DNA of 64,000 nt from Phycisphaerae bacterium (GTDB lineage: Bacteria > Planctomycetota > Phycisphaerae > SM23-33), in contig DRGC01000086.1 of the NCBI GenBank assembly GCA_011050235.1, positions 1 through 64,000 of the forward strand, written 5' to 3'. This document shows positions 35,438 to 44,167 of this stretch, piece after piece. The position numbers and the translations under genes were made by a program. The stretch's first letter is position 1; each line of letters starts with the position of its first letter. The notes below the pieces were generated by a model. That model saw only the letters and a list, made by a program, of their open reading frames with translations, made no database searches and had not been told where the DNA came from.

Positions 35438-36112
35438 TCACTGTAGCCGCATGCCCCACGTCTGGAGCTGCATCGGTTGGGATTCGACATGGGCGAAAGC
35501 GGTCAAGGGGGTCGAATGCAGACACGCCAACCCCGCGCGTCGACAGAATGCAAGGGAGGCGGTGTTGAGGCTGATGACCTGTGCGTGCAGCCCCGGGGCG
35601 CGGGCCTGGCGGGCAGCGTCGATGAAGCGCATCAGCATCTGTGTCCCCAGCCCGCGGCGGCGGGCCTCGGGCAGAAGGTTGAAGTGCCACGTCGCCGGGT
35701 ACTGGCGCAGCAGGCTGTCGGGGACGGTCATCTCGCCTTTGATCGCCGATCGCACCAAGGCCAGCATCGGCCGGCGGGAGCGGGCGTTGCTGATGAGGCG
35801 TTTTCGGATCACGCGCCAAATTATGCCGCCCAGAAGATATGGCACGTAGGCGTCAAAGTCTCTGACGTCGGCTGTCCCCGTGAGGTAGCCGACGACGCGG
35901 CCATCGGCTGGGCGAACGGCCACCCATGACAGCCGCGGCTGGCGGTCGGTGAAATATCGCGTCCAATATTCAGCCCACAGCCAATCGTCCGGCGCGATGT
36001 CGGCGCGATACTGGCCCATCCAATTTGTGGCGACGCAGATATCTCGGACGGCTTGCCGGTCGCATCGCCGAAGCGGGCGGATGTGGTAGGGGGTGTCGGT
36101 CGGCTGGCCCAT
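35438..36112 (-). CDS. GNAT family N-acetyltransferase
   Basis: 224 residues from the ATG at 36112; the frame is open upstream into pheS sequence. Acetyl-CoA pyrophosphate loop is PEARRRGLGTQMLMRF (R/Q-xxGxG/A) and the C-terminal part has VISLNTASLAFCRRAGL. Substrate unknown. An insert (LLGGIIWRVIRKRLISNARSRR) between strands is longer than usual. It sits 17 bp after pheS, where pheT would often be. Confidence 0.88.
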   Translation of the reverse strand: MGQPTDTPYHIRPLRRCDRQAVRDICVATNWMGQYRADIAPDDWLWAEYWTRYFTDRQPRLSWVAVRPADGRVVGYLTGTADVRDFDAYVPYLLGGIIWRVIRKRLISNARSRRPMLALVRSAIKGEMTVPDSLLRQYPATWHFNLLPEARRRGLGTQMLMRFIDAARQARAPGLHAQVISLNTASLAFCRRAGLACLHSTPLTAFAHVESQPMQLQTWGMRLQ

Positions 36113-36129
36113 GGCGGCCCCCGGGGAAG

Positions 36130-37134
36130 CTAGAATTGATGCAGAAATCGCACGTCGCCGGCGAAGAGGAGGCGGATGTCGGGGATGTTGTACTTCCGCA
36201 TGACCAGCCGCTCGACGCCCAGGCCGAATGCGAAGCCGGTGTATTTCTCGGTGTCGTAGTCGACGGCCTCGAAGACGTTCGGGTGGACCATGCCGCAGCC
36301 GCCCAGTTCGATCCATTTGGTCGAGCCGTCCTCATAATGGAACTGGATGTCCAACTCGGCCGAGGGCTCGGTGAAGGGGAAGAAGCTCGGGCGGAACCGG
36401 GTGGCGACGTCGGGGCCGAAGTAGGCCTTGACGAACTGGTCGAGGCAGGTCTTGAGGTCGGCCATCGTGACGCCCTCGTCGACATACAGCCCTTCGACCT
36501 GGTGGAACATGAAGCTGTGCGTGGCGTCGACGGTGTCGGGGCGATAGACGCGCCCCGGCGAGATCACGCGGATGGGAGGTTGGCGATGCTCCATCACGCG
36601 GATCTGAACGGTGGAGGTCTGCGAGCGGAGCATGGTCTGCTCGGTGATGTAGAAGTTCTCCAGCGGGTCGCGGGCCGGGTGCGAGGGCGGAATGTTCAGG
36701 GCCTCGAAGTTGTGGTGGTCGTCCTCGACCTCCGGGCCGGTGGCGACCTCGAACCCCATTCGTCCGAAGATATCGCAGATCTCGTTGATCGTCTGGGTGA
36801 TGACGTGGACGTGCCCGATCGTGGGCTTGTCGCCGGGGAGGGTGACGTCGATGGCGGGCCCCGCGGCGGGCTGCCCGGCGTCGCCCAGATCGGCGACGGT
36901 CTGGTCGTAGGCGGCCTGGAGGGTGTTCTTGAGCTCGTTGGCGGCTTTGCCGGCAGCGGCCTTTTGGTCCTTGGGGACCTTCTTGAGGCGCTGCATGACG
37001 GCCTTGAGGGCACCCTTGCCGCCGAGGTACTTGATGCGCCACGCCTCGAGGGCGTCCGAGCCACCCGCGGCGGCCAGGTCGTCGGTCGCCTGCGAGATCA
37101 ACTGGTTGAGATCGTCGACGAAAGCCACATCCAT
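36130..37134 (-). CDS. pheS: Phenylalanyl-tRNA synthetase alpha subunit
   Basis: 334 residues. N-terminal coiled coil (residues 1-90), then class II core: HPARDPLENFYI, motif 2 RVYRPDTVDATHSFMFHQVEGLYVD (cited as its two halves RVYRPDTVDATHS and FMFHQVEGL) and motif 3 GLGVERLVMRKYNIPDIR. Works as alpha2beta2 with PheT, whose gene is not in this window. Confidence 0.97.
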   Translation of the reverse strand: MDVAFVDDLNQLISQATDDLAAAGGSDALEAWRIKYLGGKGALKAVMQRLKKVPKDQKAAAGKAANELKNTLQAAYDQTVADLGDAGQPAAGPAIDVTLPGDKPTIGHVHVITQTINEICDIFGRMGFEVATGPEVEDDHHNFEALNIPPSHPARDPLENFYITEQTMLRSQTSTVQIRVMEHRQPPIRVISPGRVYRPDTVDATHSFMFHQVEGLYVDEGVTMADLKTCLDQFVKAYFGPDVATRFRPSFFPFTEPSAELDIQFHYEDGSTKWIELGGCGMVHPNVFEAVDYDTEKYTGFAFGLGVERLVMRKYNIPDIRLLFAGDVRFLHQF

Positions 37135-37175
37135 CCTTGTATTGCTCGTCGTTGGCCTCTCCGGGCCGGCCGGCG

Positions 37176-37538
37176 CTATGCGGCTGCGACGGCGGCCTTG
37201 GAGACTTCCACGATCGCGTCAAAGGCGGCCGGGTCGGCGATGGCGACTTCGCTGAGCATCTTGCGGTTCAGCGTGATGCCGGCCTCGTTCAACCCGTGCA
37301 TGAACTGGCTGTATTTCAGGCCTCGCTGGTCGCAGGCCCCGGTGATCCGGGTGATCCACAGACGGCGAAAATCGCGTTTGCGGTTTCGGCGGTCGCGTGT
37401 GGCGTAGACGCCGGCCTTGAAGGTTCGCTCCAGGGCGATACGGTATCGGCGGGAGGCCGAACTGTAGTAGCCCCGGGCGGCCTTGAGAACTTTCTTGTGT
37501 TTACGGTGCCGAGTGGCGCCCGATCGTACGCGTGGCAT
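37176..37538 (-). CDS. rplT: Large-subunit ribosomal protein bL20
   Basis: 120 residues starting MPRVRSGATRHRKHKKVLK, followed by AARGYYSSASRRYRIALE, and WITRITGACDQRGLKYSQFM. All typical. In other bacteria L20 represses its own operon by binding the infC-rpmI region; whether that happens here cannot be told. Confidence 0.98.
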   Translation of the reverse strand: MPRVRSGATRHRKHKKVLKAARGYYSSASRRYRIALERTFKAGVYATRDRRNRKRDFRRLWITRITGACDQRGLKYSQFMHGLNEAGITLNRKMLSEVAIADPAAFDAIVEVSKAAVAAA

Positions 37539-37638
37539 GGACTGCTCCTGCGGTCATTGGCCGGTGGACGTCCTGACCGGACTGTTCCGAGCCGTCCGGT
37601 TGGACGGCCGCCCCAAGGGGCTCCCACCTGGGCCGGTT

Positions 37639-37833
37639 TTATTTGGCCATCATCCTCTTGGCCGCCTTGGCGAATGCTGAATGCACCTCGGTGGTCTTAC
37701 GGAACCGACGAATCCGCGAAGGGGACTTGACGGACTTCAAATGGCTGGCGCCGCTACGGTTGCACACCACCTTGCCGCGGGCGGTAATCCTGACCCGCTT
37801 AGCGACGGCCTTGTTTGTCTTCATCTTCGGCAT
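37639..37833 (-). CDS. rpmI: Large-subunit ribosomal protein bL35
   Basis: 64 residues from the ATG at 37833 (MPKMKTNKAVAKRVRI). An ATG three codons earlier exists, but AAGGA lies 9 nt before 37833 and directly abuts the earlier one, which decides the start. Ends with FAKAAKRMMAK, typical length. Confidence 0.95.
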   Translation of the reverse strand: MPKMKTNKAVAKRVRITARGKVVCNRSGASHLKSVKSPSRIRRFRKTTEVHSAFAKAAKRMMAK

Positions 37834-37943
37834 AGAAACCATTCCTTAAGACCGGCTCGCCGACCGGTCAAAAGATCGGTATTGTACTGCTCATTCGGTG
37901 TTTGTAAAGGCCTTTTTTGTCGCTAAGCTGGCCGGGCTGCGGC

Positions 37944-38630
37944 CTATGCGTCCGAAGGCGTTTCCGCCGGACCAGTCTCGGGCTCGGCCGGGGGGGCTTC
38001 GGCGTCGGTGGCCGGGGGGGCGGTTTCGGCGGCCGGGGTGTCCTTCTTGTCCTTCTTGTCTTTCTTGGGGGGCTTCTTCTTGGAGATTTTCTTGACGGTG
38101 GAGGACAGCATCATCGTGATACGTCGGCCTTCGCGCCGGGGGTGCTGCTCGACCTTCGAGATATCCGCCAAGGCGTCCCTGATCTTCTCGAAGACCTTCA
38201 GGCCCTCGTCAATGTGGGCCAGCTCTCGCCCGCGGAAACGCAGGCCGAACTGCACACGGTCACCGCGCTGGAGGAACTCGTGGGCGTGATCGACCTTAAT
38301 CTGCAAGTCGTGTTCGCCGATCTTCGGCGTTTTGATGCGGATTTCCTTCAGCTCGACCTCGTGGCGTTGGGCCCGGCTGCGCCGCTCGTCCTTGCTCTGC
38401 GAATACTTCCATTTGCCGTAATCCATGATCCGGCAGACGGGGGGGGACGACTGGGGGGCGACTTCGACCAGATCCAGCCCGGCTTCGCGGGCCATGGCGA
38501 GGGCCTCGACGGTTTCGATGATACCGATCTGTTCGTCGTTCTGGCCGATCACGCGGATCGGCGAAACCCGGATACGTTCATTGCGGCGCGGCGACTTCGC
38601 TGGGGGCGGCCGTCTTCTGGGTATGGGGAT
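37944..38630 (-). CDS. infC: Translation initiation factor IF-3 with AUC (or AUA) start codon
   Basis: 228 residues. The N-terminal domain reads NERIRVSPIRVIGQNDEQIGI and the C-terminal domain VDHAHEFLQRGDRVQFGLRFRGRE. No ATG, GTG, TTG or CTG occurs in frame between the upstream in-frame TGA (~38700) and NERIRV. An AGGAG lies 8 nt before an ATC at 38630-38628, so initiation at AUC is the best reading; AUA two codons later is the alternative. E. coli infC also uses a rare start (AUU), which lets IF-3 repress itself. The GTG at 38552 would delete conserved sequence. A Lys-rich then Ala/Glu/Pro-rich C-terminal tail adds ~45 residues. Confidence 0.93.
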   Translation of the reverse strand: MPIPRRRPPPAKSPRRNERIRVSPIRVIGQNDEQIGIIETVEALAMAREAGLDLVEVAPQSSPPVCRIMDYGKWKYSQSKDERRSRAQRHEVELKEIRIKTPKIGEHDLQIKVDHAHEFLQRGDRVQFGLRFRGRELAHIDEGLKVFEKIRDALADISKVEQHPRREGRRITMMLSSTVKKISKKKPPKKDKKDKKDTPAAETAPPATDAEAPPAEPETGPAETPSDA

Positions 38631-38710
38631 GGCTGTGACTCCTATGTCTACGTTCCCGGTCGACCCGCGCCCTCCACAGGCGTTGGCCGTAGCCGGTCAT
38701 TATTGTCTGG

Positions 38711-40693
38711 TCAGCTTCCCGTCGGAAGCAAGGGTGTTTCGAGCCCTTTGGAATCGATTTCCTGTCGCAGTTGGGCGACGAACTCGTCGACCGCCAGCGC
38801 TCCGGCCTCGCCGCCGGTGCGATGGCGAACGGCGATCGTGCCGGCAGCGGTCTCGCGCTCGCCCAGAACGGCCATGTAGGGCGCCTTGGCGAGCGTGGCG
38901 CGGCGAATCTTGGCGCCGATTTTTTCGGGCGAGTCGTCCAGTTCGGCGCGGATGTCGGCGGCCTTCAGGGCCGACAGGACGGTGGCGGCGTAATCGTTGG
39001 TCTTGTCGCTGACGGGCAGGACGGCCACCTGCATCGGCGACAGCCATAGCGGAAACGCTCCGGCATAGTGCTCGATCAGGATCCCCACGAACCGCTCGGG
39101 CGATCCAAGGGGGGCGCGGTGGACCATGATGGGGCGGTGGGCGGCGTTGTCCGAGCCGATGTATTCCAGGTCGAACCGCTCGGGCAGATTGTAGTCGACC
39201 TGGACCGTCCCGAGCTGCCATTCGCGGCCGAGACAGTCTTTGACGACGAAATCGATCTTCGGCCCATAAAAGGTGGCCTCGCCGCGCTCCTCGGTGAAGT
39301 TCATGCCGAGCTTGCCGACGACGTTGCGGATGTTGTCCTCGGCCTGGTCCCAGTGGGCGGCGTCGCCGGTGTACTTGTCGCTGTCGGCGTCGCGCAGGCC
39401 CAGCCGAACTCGGTAGTCGCTCAGCCCGAGCGTCTGCAGGATCATCTGCGTCAGCTCGATGCAGGATTCGATCTCGGCTTCGAGTTGGTCGGGGGTGCAG
39501 AAGATGTGGGCGTCATCCTGGCAGAAGCCTCGCACCCGCGTCAGGCCGCTCAGTTCGCCGGACTTCTCGAACCGGTAGACCGTGCCGAACTCCGACAGGC
39601 GGACGGGCAGGTCGCGGTAGCTGTGTTGGACGGCCTTGTAGATCTGAATATGGTGCGGGCAGTTCATGGGCTTGAGCAGATAGCCCTCGTCCTCGCTGAT
39701 CTGGATCGGCGGGAACTGCGATTCCTTATAGTAAGGATAGTGGCCGCTGGTCCGGTACAGGTCCAGCCGCCCGATGTGGGGCGTGTAGACGGGCAGGTAA
39801 CCGCGTTTGAGCAATTCCCCGCGAAGCCACGTCTCCAGCTCCATGCGGATGATGGCGCCGTTGGGCATCCACAGCGGCAGGCCCGGGCCGACGGCGTCGG
39901 ACAGGAGGAACAGGCCCAACTGCTTGCCGATGACGCGATGGTCGCGCTTGCGGGCCTCTTCGATGCGGTCCAGATGGGCGGCGAGATCCTTCTTGTTGAA
40001 AAAGGCGACACCGTAGATGCGGGTGAGCATCTTGTTGGCCTCATCGCCTCGCCAGTAAGCGCCGGCGACGGTCAGCAGCTTGACCACTTTCAGCCGGGCG
40101 GTGCTGGGCAGGTGCGGGCCCCGACACATATCCACGAACTCCCCCTGCTTGTAAAAGCTGACGACCGAGGCGCCTTCATCGCGGGCGAGGTCGTCGATCA
40201 TCTCGACCTTGTAGTCCTGGCCGAGTTGGGCCATCCGCTGCTTGGCCTGGTCGATGGGCAACTCGGACCGCTCGGTGGGCAGGTCCTCGGCGATGATCTT
40301 GGCCATCTCCTTCTCGATCGTCGGCAGGTCTTCGGCCGAGATCGGCTCGGGCAGATCGAAGTCGTAATAGAAGCCGTACTGGAAGTCGTCGATCAGCGCC
40401 GGGCCGATCGTGTATTGGACCTTTGGGCCGTAGAGGCGCACGACCGCCTGGGCCAGCACGTGGGCGGCGCTGTGGCGCAAGACCTCCAGGGCCTGCTCAT
40501 CACGATCGGTGACCAGTTGCAGCTCGTGCTCGCCTTCGATGACAGCGGACAGGTCACACAGTTGGCCGTCCACCCGGGCTGCGACAGCGGCGGAGGCGAG
40601 TCGCCCAGAGATGTCTCCGGCCACCTGCAGGGCGGTCACGGGCCCGTCGTAGGGACGCTGAGAGCCATCGGGCAATGTAATCACGGTGTTCAT
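38711..40693 (-). CDS. thrS: Threonyl-tRNA synthetase
   Basis: 660 residues from the ATG at 40693 (MNTVITLPDGSQ). N-terminal TGS domain (1-62), editing domain with HSAAH (LRHSAAHVLAQAV), class II catalytic core with Zn ligands in MNCPHH and HRPIMVHRAPLGS, and the anticodon-binding domain from about 555 (VAVLPVSDKTNDYA). The start is chosen at the TGS domain; the frame is open upstream. It is the first gene of thrS-infC-rpmI-rplT-pheS, as in many bacteria. Confidence 0.97.
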   Translation of the reverse strand: MNTVITLPDGSQRPYDGPVTALQVAGDISGRLASAAVAARVDGQLCDLSAVIEGEHELQLVTDRDEQALEVLRHSAAHVLAQAVVRLYGPKVQYTIGPALIDDFQYGFYYDFDLPEPISAEDLPTIEKEMAKIIAEDLPTERSELPIDQAKQRMAQLGQDYKVEMIDDLARDEGASVVSFYKQGEFVDMCRGPHLPSTARLKVVKLLTVAGAYWRGDEANKMLTRIYGVAFFNKKDLAAHLDRIEEARKRDHRVIGKQLGLFLLSDAVGPGLPLWMPNGAIIRMELETWLRGELLKRGYLPVYTPHIGRLDLYRTSGHYPYYKESQFPPIQISEDEGYLLKPMNCPHHIQIYKAVQHSYRDLPVRLSEFGTVYRFEKSGELSGLTRVRGFCQDDAHIFCTPDQLEAEIESCIELTQMILQTLGLSDYRVRLGLRDADSDKYTGDAAHWDQAEDNIRNVVGKLGMNFTEERGEATFYGPKIDFVVKDCLGREWQLGTVQVDYNLPERFDLEYIGSDNAAHRPIMVHRAPLGSPERFVGILIEHYAGAFPLWLSPMQVAVLPVSDKTNDYAATVLSALKAADIRAELDDSPEKIGAKIRRATLAKAPYMAVLGERETAAGTIAVRHRTGGEAGALAVDEFVAQLRQEIDSKGLETPLLPTGS

Positions 40694-40981
40694 CGATTCG
40701 TATGCCTCATGCGGGGGCCCGGCCGGTGCGCGGAGCGGCCCCCAAGACGTAGATCCCAAAGGGCCCACCGCCCGCCAGGGGGCGAGAGAGAGTCGACAGA
40801 CCACGACAGGGCCGCCCGCGATGTCTCGGGCGACCACACTACGATGTTACGGTCGTCATGGTCAACGACATGACAGCAACCTTGAATGGCATCCCATTGT
40901 CACCACGGGGAATTTAATCGCCCGGACCCGGGCTTGTCAACGGGGTTCTGTTGGGGCCCGGGGCCGGGGGAGGTGGGCGAT
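40694..40981 (-). other. Leader region upstream of thrS, no gene seen
   Basis: 288 bp between thrS and the glycogen phosphorylase stop. It has several GC-rich inverted repeats, for example gggccgcccgcg...tcgggcgacc around 40810-40836 and ggggccc...cggccccc near 40715-40745. A translational operator or attenuator for thrS is possible, but I could not identify a T-box or tRNA-like structure with certainty. Confidence 0.35.
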
Positions 40982-43543
40982 CTAGGCCCAGCGGATCATG
41001 CCCATCGCCAGGGGGCCGGTCAGCAGGGGGTTGGCGGGCATGACGCGGACGGTGTACCCGACCATGCCCGTGCCGGCGCACGGCATCTGTGTGGCGTACT
41101 TGGCGCGGTTGTCGGCCAGCGACTCAACCTGGTTCATCCTGAGGCTCTGGCCGTCGTTGAGCTGGCCGTCCTCGTCGAGGGAGCCGAAGTACAGTTCGAC
41201 CGTCACGTCGTCCGGGGTCAGATGGGCGAGATTCACGACCGCCTCGACGCAGACATCCCGCCCGACGACGGCGCCGGCGGCGCCGTTCATGTCGTCGGTT
41301 ACGCGGTCGACCCGGACATGGACGAACTGGTCACGAACTCGCTGTTTCCAGGCGCTGAGGTCTTTGGCGCGGTCCATGTGGTTGGCCCAGAGGGTGTCCC
41401 ATCGCTCGACGGCGGGGGCATAGAACATCTCGGCATACTGGCGGAGCATGCGGTTGGTGTTGAACATCGGCGCCAAGCGGGTCATGGTCGCCTTCATCTT
41501 GCGAATCCACCCGCGTGGGATATTGTCGGCTCCGCGGTCATAAAACAGCGGAACGATTTCCTTTTCCAACAGGTCGTAGAGCGCCTGGGACTCGACGGTG
41601 TTCTGATACTCCAACTCGTCGTAGTTCTCGCCCGAGCCGATGGCCCAGCCGACGTCGGGGTTGAAGCCCTCCGCCCACCATCCGTCGAGAATCGAGACGT
41701 TCAGGCCGCCGTTGGCGGCGACTTTCATGCCGCTCGTGCCGGAAGCTTCCATGGGTCGAAGCGGCGTGTTGAGCCACACATCGACCCCTTGAACCAGATA
41801 GCGGGCGACGTTCATGTCGTAGTCTTCGATGAAGACGATCGACCTGCAGAAGGCTTCGCGCCGGGCGGTGTGGATGATCTCGCGGATCAGGTCCTTGCCC
41901 GGGTTGTCGCGCGGGTGGGCCTTGCCGGCGAAGATGATCTGGACGCGTCGGCCGCTGGTGTTCAGCAGCTTGGCCAGGCGGTCCAGGTCCGCCAGGATCA
42001 AGTTGGCCCGCTTGTAGGTGGCGAACCGCCGGGCGAACCCGATGGTCAGGGCCTCGGGGTCGAGCACCTCGTCGGCGGCGCCCAACTCGGCGGCGCCGGC
42101 CCCGCGGTGGGTCAGTTGGATCTTCAGACGGCGTCGGGCGAAGGCCACCAGGCGCTCGCGGCGGCGTTCATGCGTGCGCCACAGCTCGGTGTCGGGGATC
42201 TGCTCGACCGCCTGCCAGACGGTCTGGTCGGAGGGCTTTTCGTGCCAGCGCGGGCCCAGATAGCGAACGTACAGATCGGCGAGGTCCTGGCTGAGCCAGC
42301 TTCGCGTGTGGACGCCGTTGGTGATCTGGCTGATGGGCACCTCACCGGTGGGCACGCCGGGCCAGACGCCGGCCCAGAGCGTTCGGCTGATCTGCCCGTG
42401 CAGTCTGCTGACGCCGTTGTGCCCGCTGGAGAGGCGCAGGGCCAGAACCGTCATGCTCATCGGTTCGTCGGCGTTGGATGGATCCTGCCGCCCCAGGGCC
42501 AGGAACTCCTCGCGCTGGAGACTGAGCTGGCCTCGATAGGCGGCAAAATACTTCTCGATCATTTCCGGATCGAAGGCATCGTTGCCGGCCGGCACGGGCG
42601 TATGCGTGGTGAAGACATTGGACGCGACGACGGCCTCAAATGCCTCGGCGAAACTGACGCCCTGTTCGGCCATCAGCAAACGAATTCGCTCCAGGCCCAG
42701 AAAGGCCGCATGCCCCTCGTTCATGTGATAGGCCTTGGGGTTGATGCCCAGCGCCTTGAGCATCCTGACGCCGCCGATGCCGAGAACGATCTCCTGGCCA
42801 ATGCGGTTGGTCAGGTCGCCGCCATACAGTTGGGCGGTGATATGGCGATCCTGCGGCGAGTTCTCCGGCACGTTGGTGTCCAGCAGGTACAAGCGCACGC
42901 GCCCGACCCGCGCCAGCCAGGCGTGAATGTGGCAGCGCCGTCCGGCGATGGTCACCTCGACGCTGACGGGCCTGCCTTCGGCGTCGCGGACCAGCTCAAC
43001 CGGCAACGTCGAGAAATCGTTGCGCGGGAACATTTCCAGTTGCCAGCCGTCAGCGTTGAGACGCTGGCGGAAATACCCCTGCTGGTAGAGCAGCCCCACA
43101 GCCGCCAGGGGGATACCCAACTCCGACGCGCTTTTCAGATGGTCGCCGGCCAAGACGCCCAGGCCGCCCGCGTAGATCGGCAGGCAGTCGGTCAGGCCGT
43201 ACTCGGCGCAGAAATACGCCACCTGCGGTGTGCCGTCGCCGCCATAGGTCTTCGGCCACCAGCCGGGCGTCTGAAGGTAGGCCTGCAGGTCCGCATGCAC
43301 GCGCTGGACCTGGGCGAGGAACCCTTCGTCTTCTGCGGCGCGCTGGAGGCGATCCTGCGCAATGCGGCCCAGCAGCAGCACGGGATTGTGATCCGTCTCT
43401 TCCCAGGCGAGGGTGTCCAGTCGGCGGAACAGTTCCATCGCCTCGCCGTGCCAACTCCACCGCAGGTTGTAGGCGATCTCCTGCAGGGCGCCCAATTCCG
43501 GCGGCAAACACGGCTCGATAGTAAATGCTCTTAACGGTCGCAT
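40982..43543 (-). CDS. glgP: Alpha-glucan (glycogen/maltodextrin) phosphorylase
   Basis: 853 residues from the ATG at 43543 (MRPLRAFTIEPCLPPEL), the conserved start of the DUF3417-containing bacterial form. Signatures: AYFCAEYGLTDCLPIYAGGLGVLAGDH (quoted as AYFCAEYGLTDCLPIYAGG), NEGHAAF, RRVQIIFAGKAHPRDN and the PLP-lysine motif EASGTSGMKVAANG. It releases glucose 1-phosphate from storage glucan. This family is shorter and diverged from the classic animal/E. coli enzyme. Appears monocistronic. Confidence 0.95.
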   Translation of the reverse strand: MRPLRAFTIEPCLPPELGALQEIAYNLRWSWHGEAMELFRRLDTLAWEETDHNPVLLLGRIAQDRLQRAAEDEGFLAQVQRVHADLQAYLQTPGWWPKTYGGDGTPQVAYFCAEYGLTDCLPIYAGGLGVLAGDHLKSASELGIPLAAVGLLYQQGYFRQRLNADGWQLEMFPRNDFSTLPVELVRDAEGRPVSVEVTIAGRRCHIHAWLARVGRVRLYLLDTNVPENSPQDRHITAQLYGGDLTNRIGQEIVLGIGGVRMLKALGINPKAYHMNEGHAAFLGLERIRLLMAEQGVSFAEAFEAVVASNVFTTHTPVPAGNDAFDPEMIEKYFAAYRGQLSLQREEFLALGRQDPSNADEPMSMTVLALRLSSGHNGVSRLHGQISRTLWAGVWPGVPTGEVPISQITNGVHTRSWLSQDLADLYVRYLGPRWHEKPSDQTVWQAVEQIPDTELWRTHERRRERLVAFARRRLKIQLTHRGAGAAELGAADEVLDPEALTIGFARRFATYKRANLILADLDRLAKLLNTSGRRVQIIFAGKAHPRDNPGKDLIREIIHTARREAFCRSIVFIEDYDMNVARYLVQGVDVWLNTPLRPMEASGTSGMKVAANGGLNVSILDGWWAEGFNPDVGWAIGSGENYDELEYQNTVESQALYDLLEKEIVPLFYDRGADNIPRGWIRKMKATMTRLAPMFNTNRMLRQYAEMFYAPAVERWDTLWANHMDRAKDLSAWKQRVRDQFVHVRVDRVTDDMNGAAGAVVGRDVCVEAVVNLAHLTPDDVTVELYFGSLDEDGQLNDGQSLRMNQVESLADNRAKYATQMPCAGTGMVGYTVRVMPANPLLTGPLAMGMIRWA

Positions 43544-44167
43544 AGTTGTCAGATGATTCGAAAAGCGGCGGTCAACGTCGGTCTGCACAAACGGTCTACT
43601 ACCTAACTATAATCGGCAAGAGAGCTTTGAAAGCTTATCGGAACCGTGGGCCAGGTGAAGAGGCCTTCCGGCGGTCGCTGGGCTCGGTCGAGGCCGCAGC
43701 GTCGCCTCAGCCCTGCCGTCGCGGCGGCCTGCGCCCCTATGGTAGCACCGATGGGTGGCAAAAGAAGTTTTCTTGCACTTTCAGCCTGCATCAGGCCTTG
43801 GGCCGGCGAGAATCGTACAATTAAGTGGATGGCCCGGCGTGAATATGTCGATCTTGACCGAGGCCAGGCTGGACCGGTCGGCCGCAGGGGAGACCGAGCG
43901 GGCCGGACGAGAAAACGTGCGTATAACTGACTGATAATAATAGGATTACAAAGTATGCGGCGAAGGGCCCGATCCAATAGGTCATCGATGATCGCCCGGC
44001 ATGCCAGGCACCGGCCGCGGCGCGTCGCGCTGCCATGGCGACGAAGGTGGCGACGGACGATCGCTGCATCGCTGGCCGAGCCCTGCGACCTGCCCCCCGC
44101 CGGGACGTGGCGAGATTAATTGGCCCATCGTCTTGACGGGGACGTCAGACGGTGAGAAAACGCGATC
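43544..44167. other. 624-bp intergenic region, no convincing gene
   Basis: Lies between divergently transcribed glgP and a secreted-protein gene. Several short frames exist on both strands, none with a ribosome-binding site and family motif. Features seen: TATAGT on the minus strand at 43611-43606, a possible glgP -10 box; an agcttt-g-aaagct palindrome near 43624; and an AT-rich stretch near 43921-43960. A small RNA could be hidden here, but nothing recognisable was found. Confidence 0.5.

Noticed and set aside
39068-40873. A 601-codon open frame antisense to thrS
   Set aside because: Shadow of a conserved gene; no start signal.
40886-43534. An 882-codon open frame antisense to glgP
   Set aside because: Low-complexity Gly/Val/Asp-rich translation typical of an antisense shadow; glgP has complete motifs.
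43821-44069. 82-codon leftward frame with a hydrophobic stretch
   Set aside because: No ribosome-binding site, no homology I recognise, and unusual composition; not enough to call a gene.
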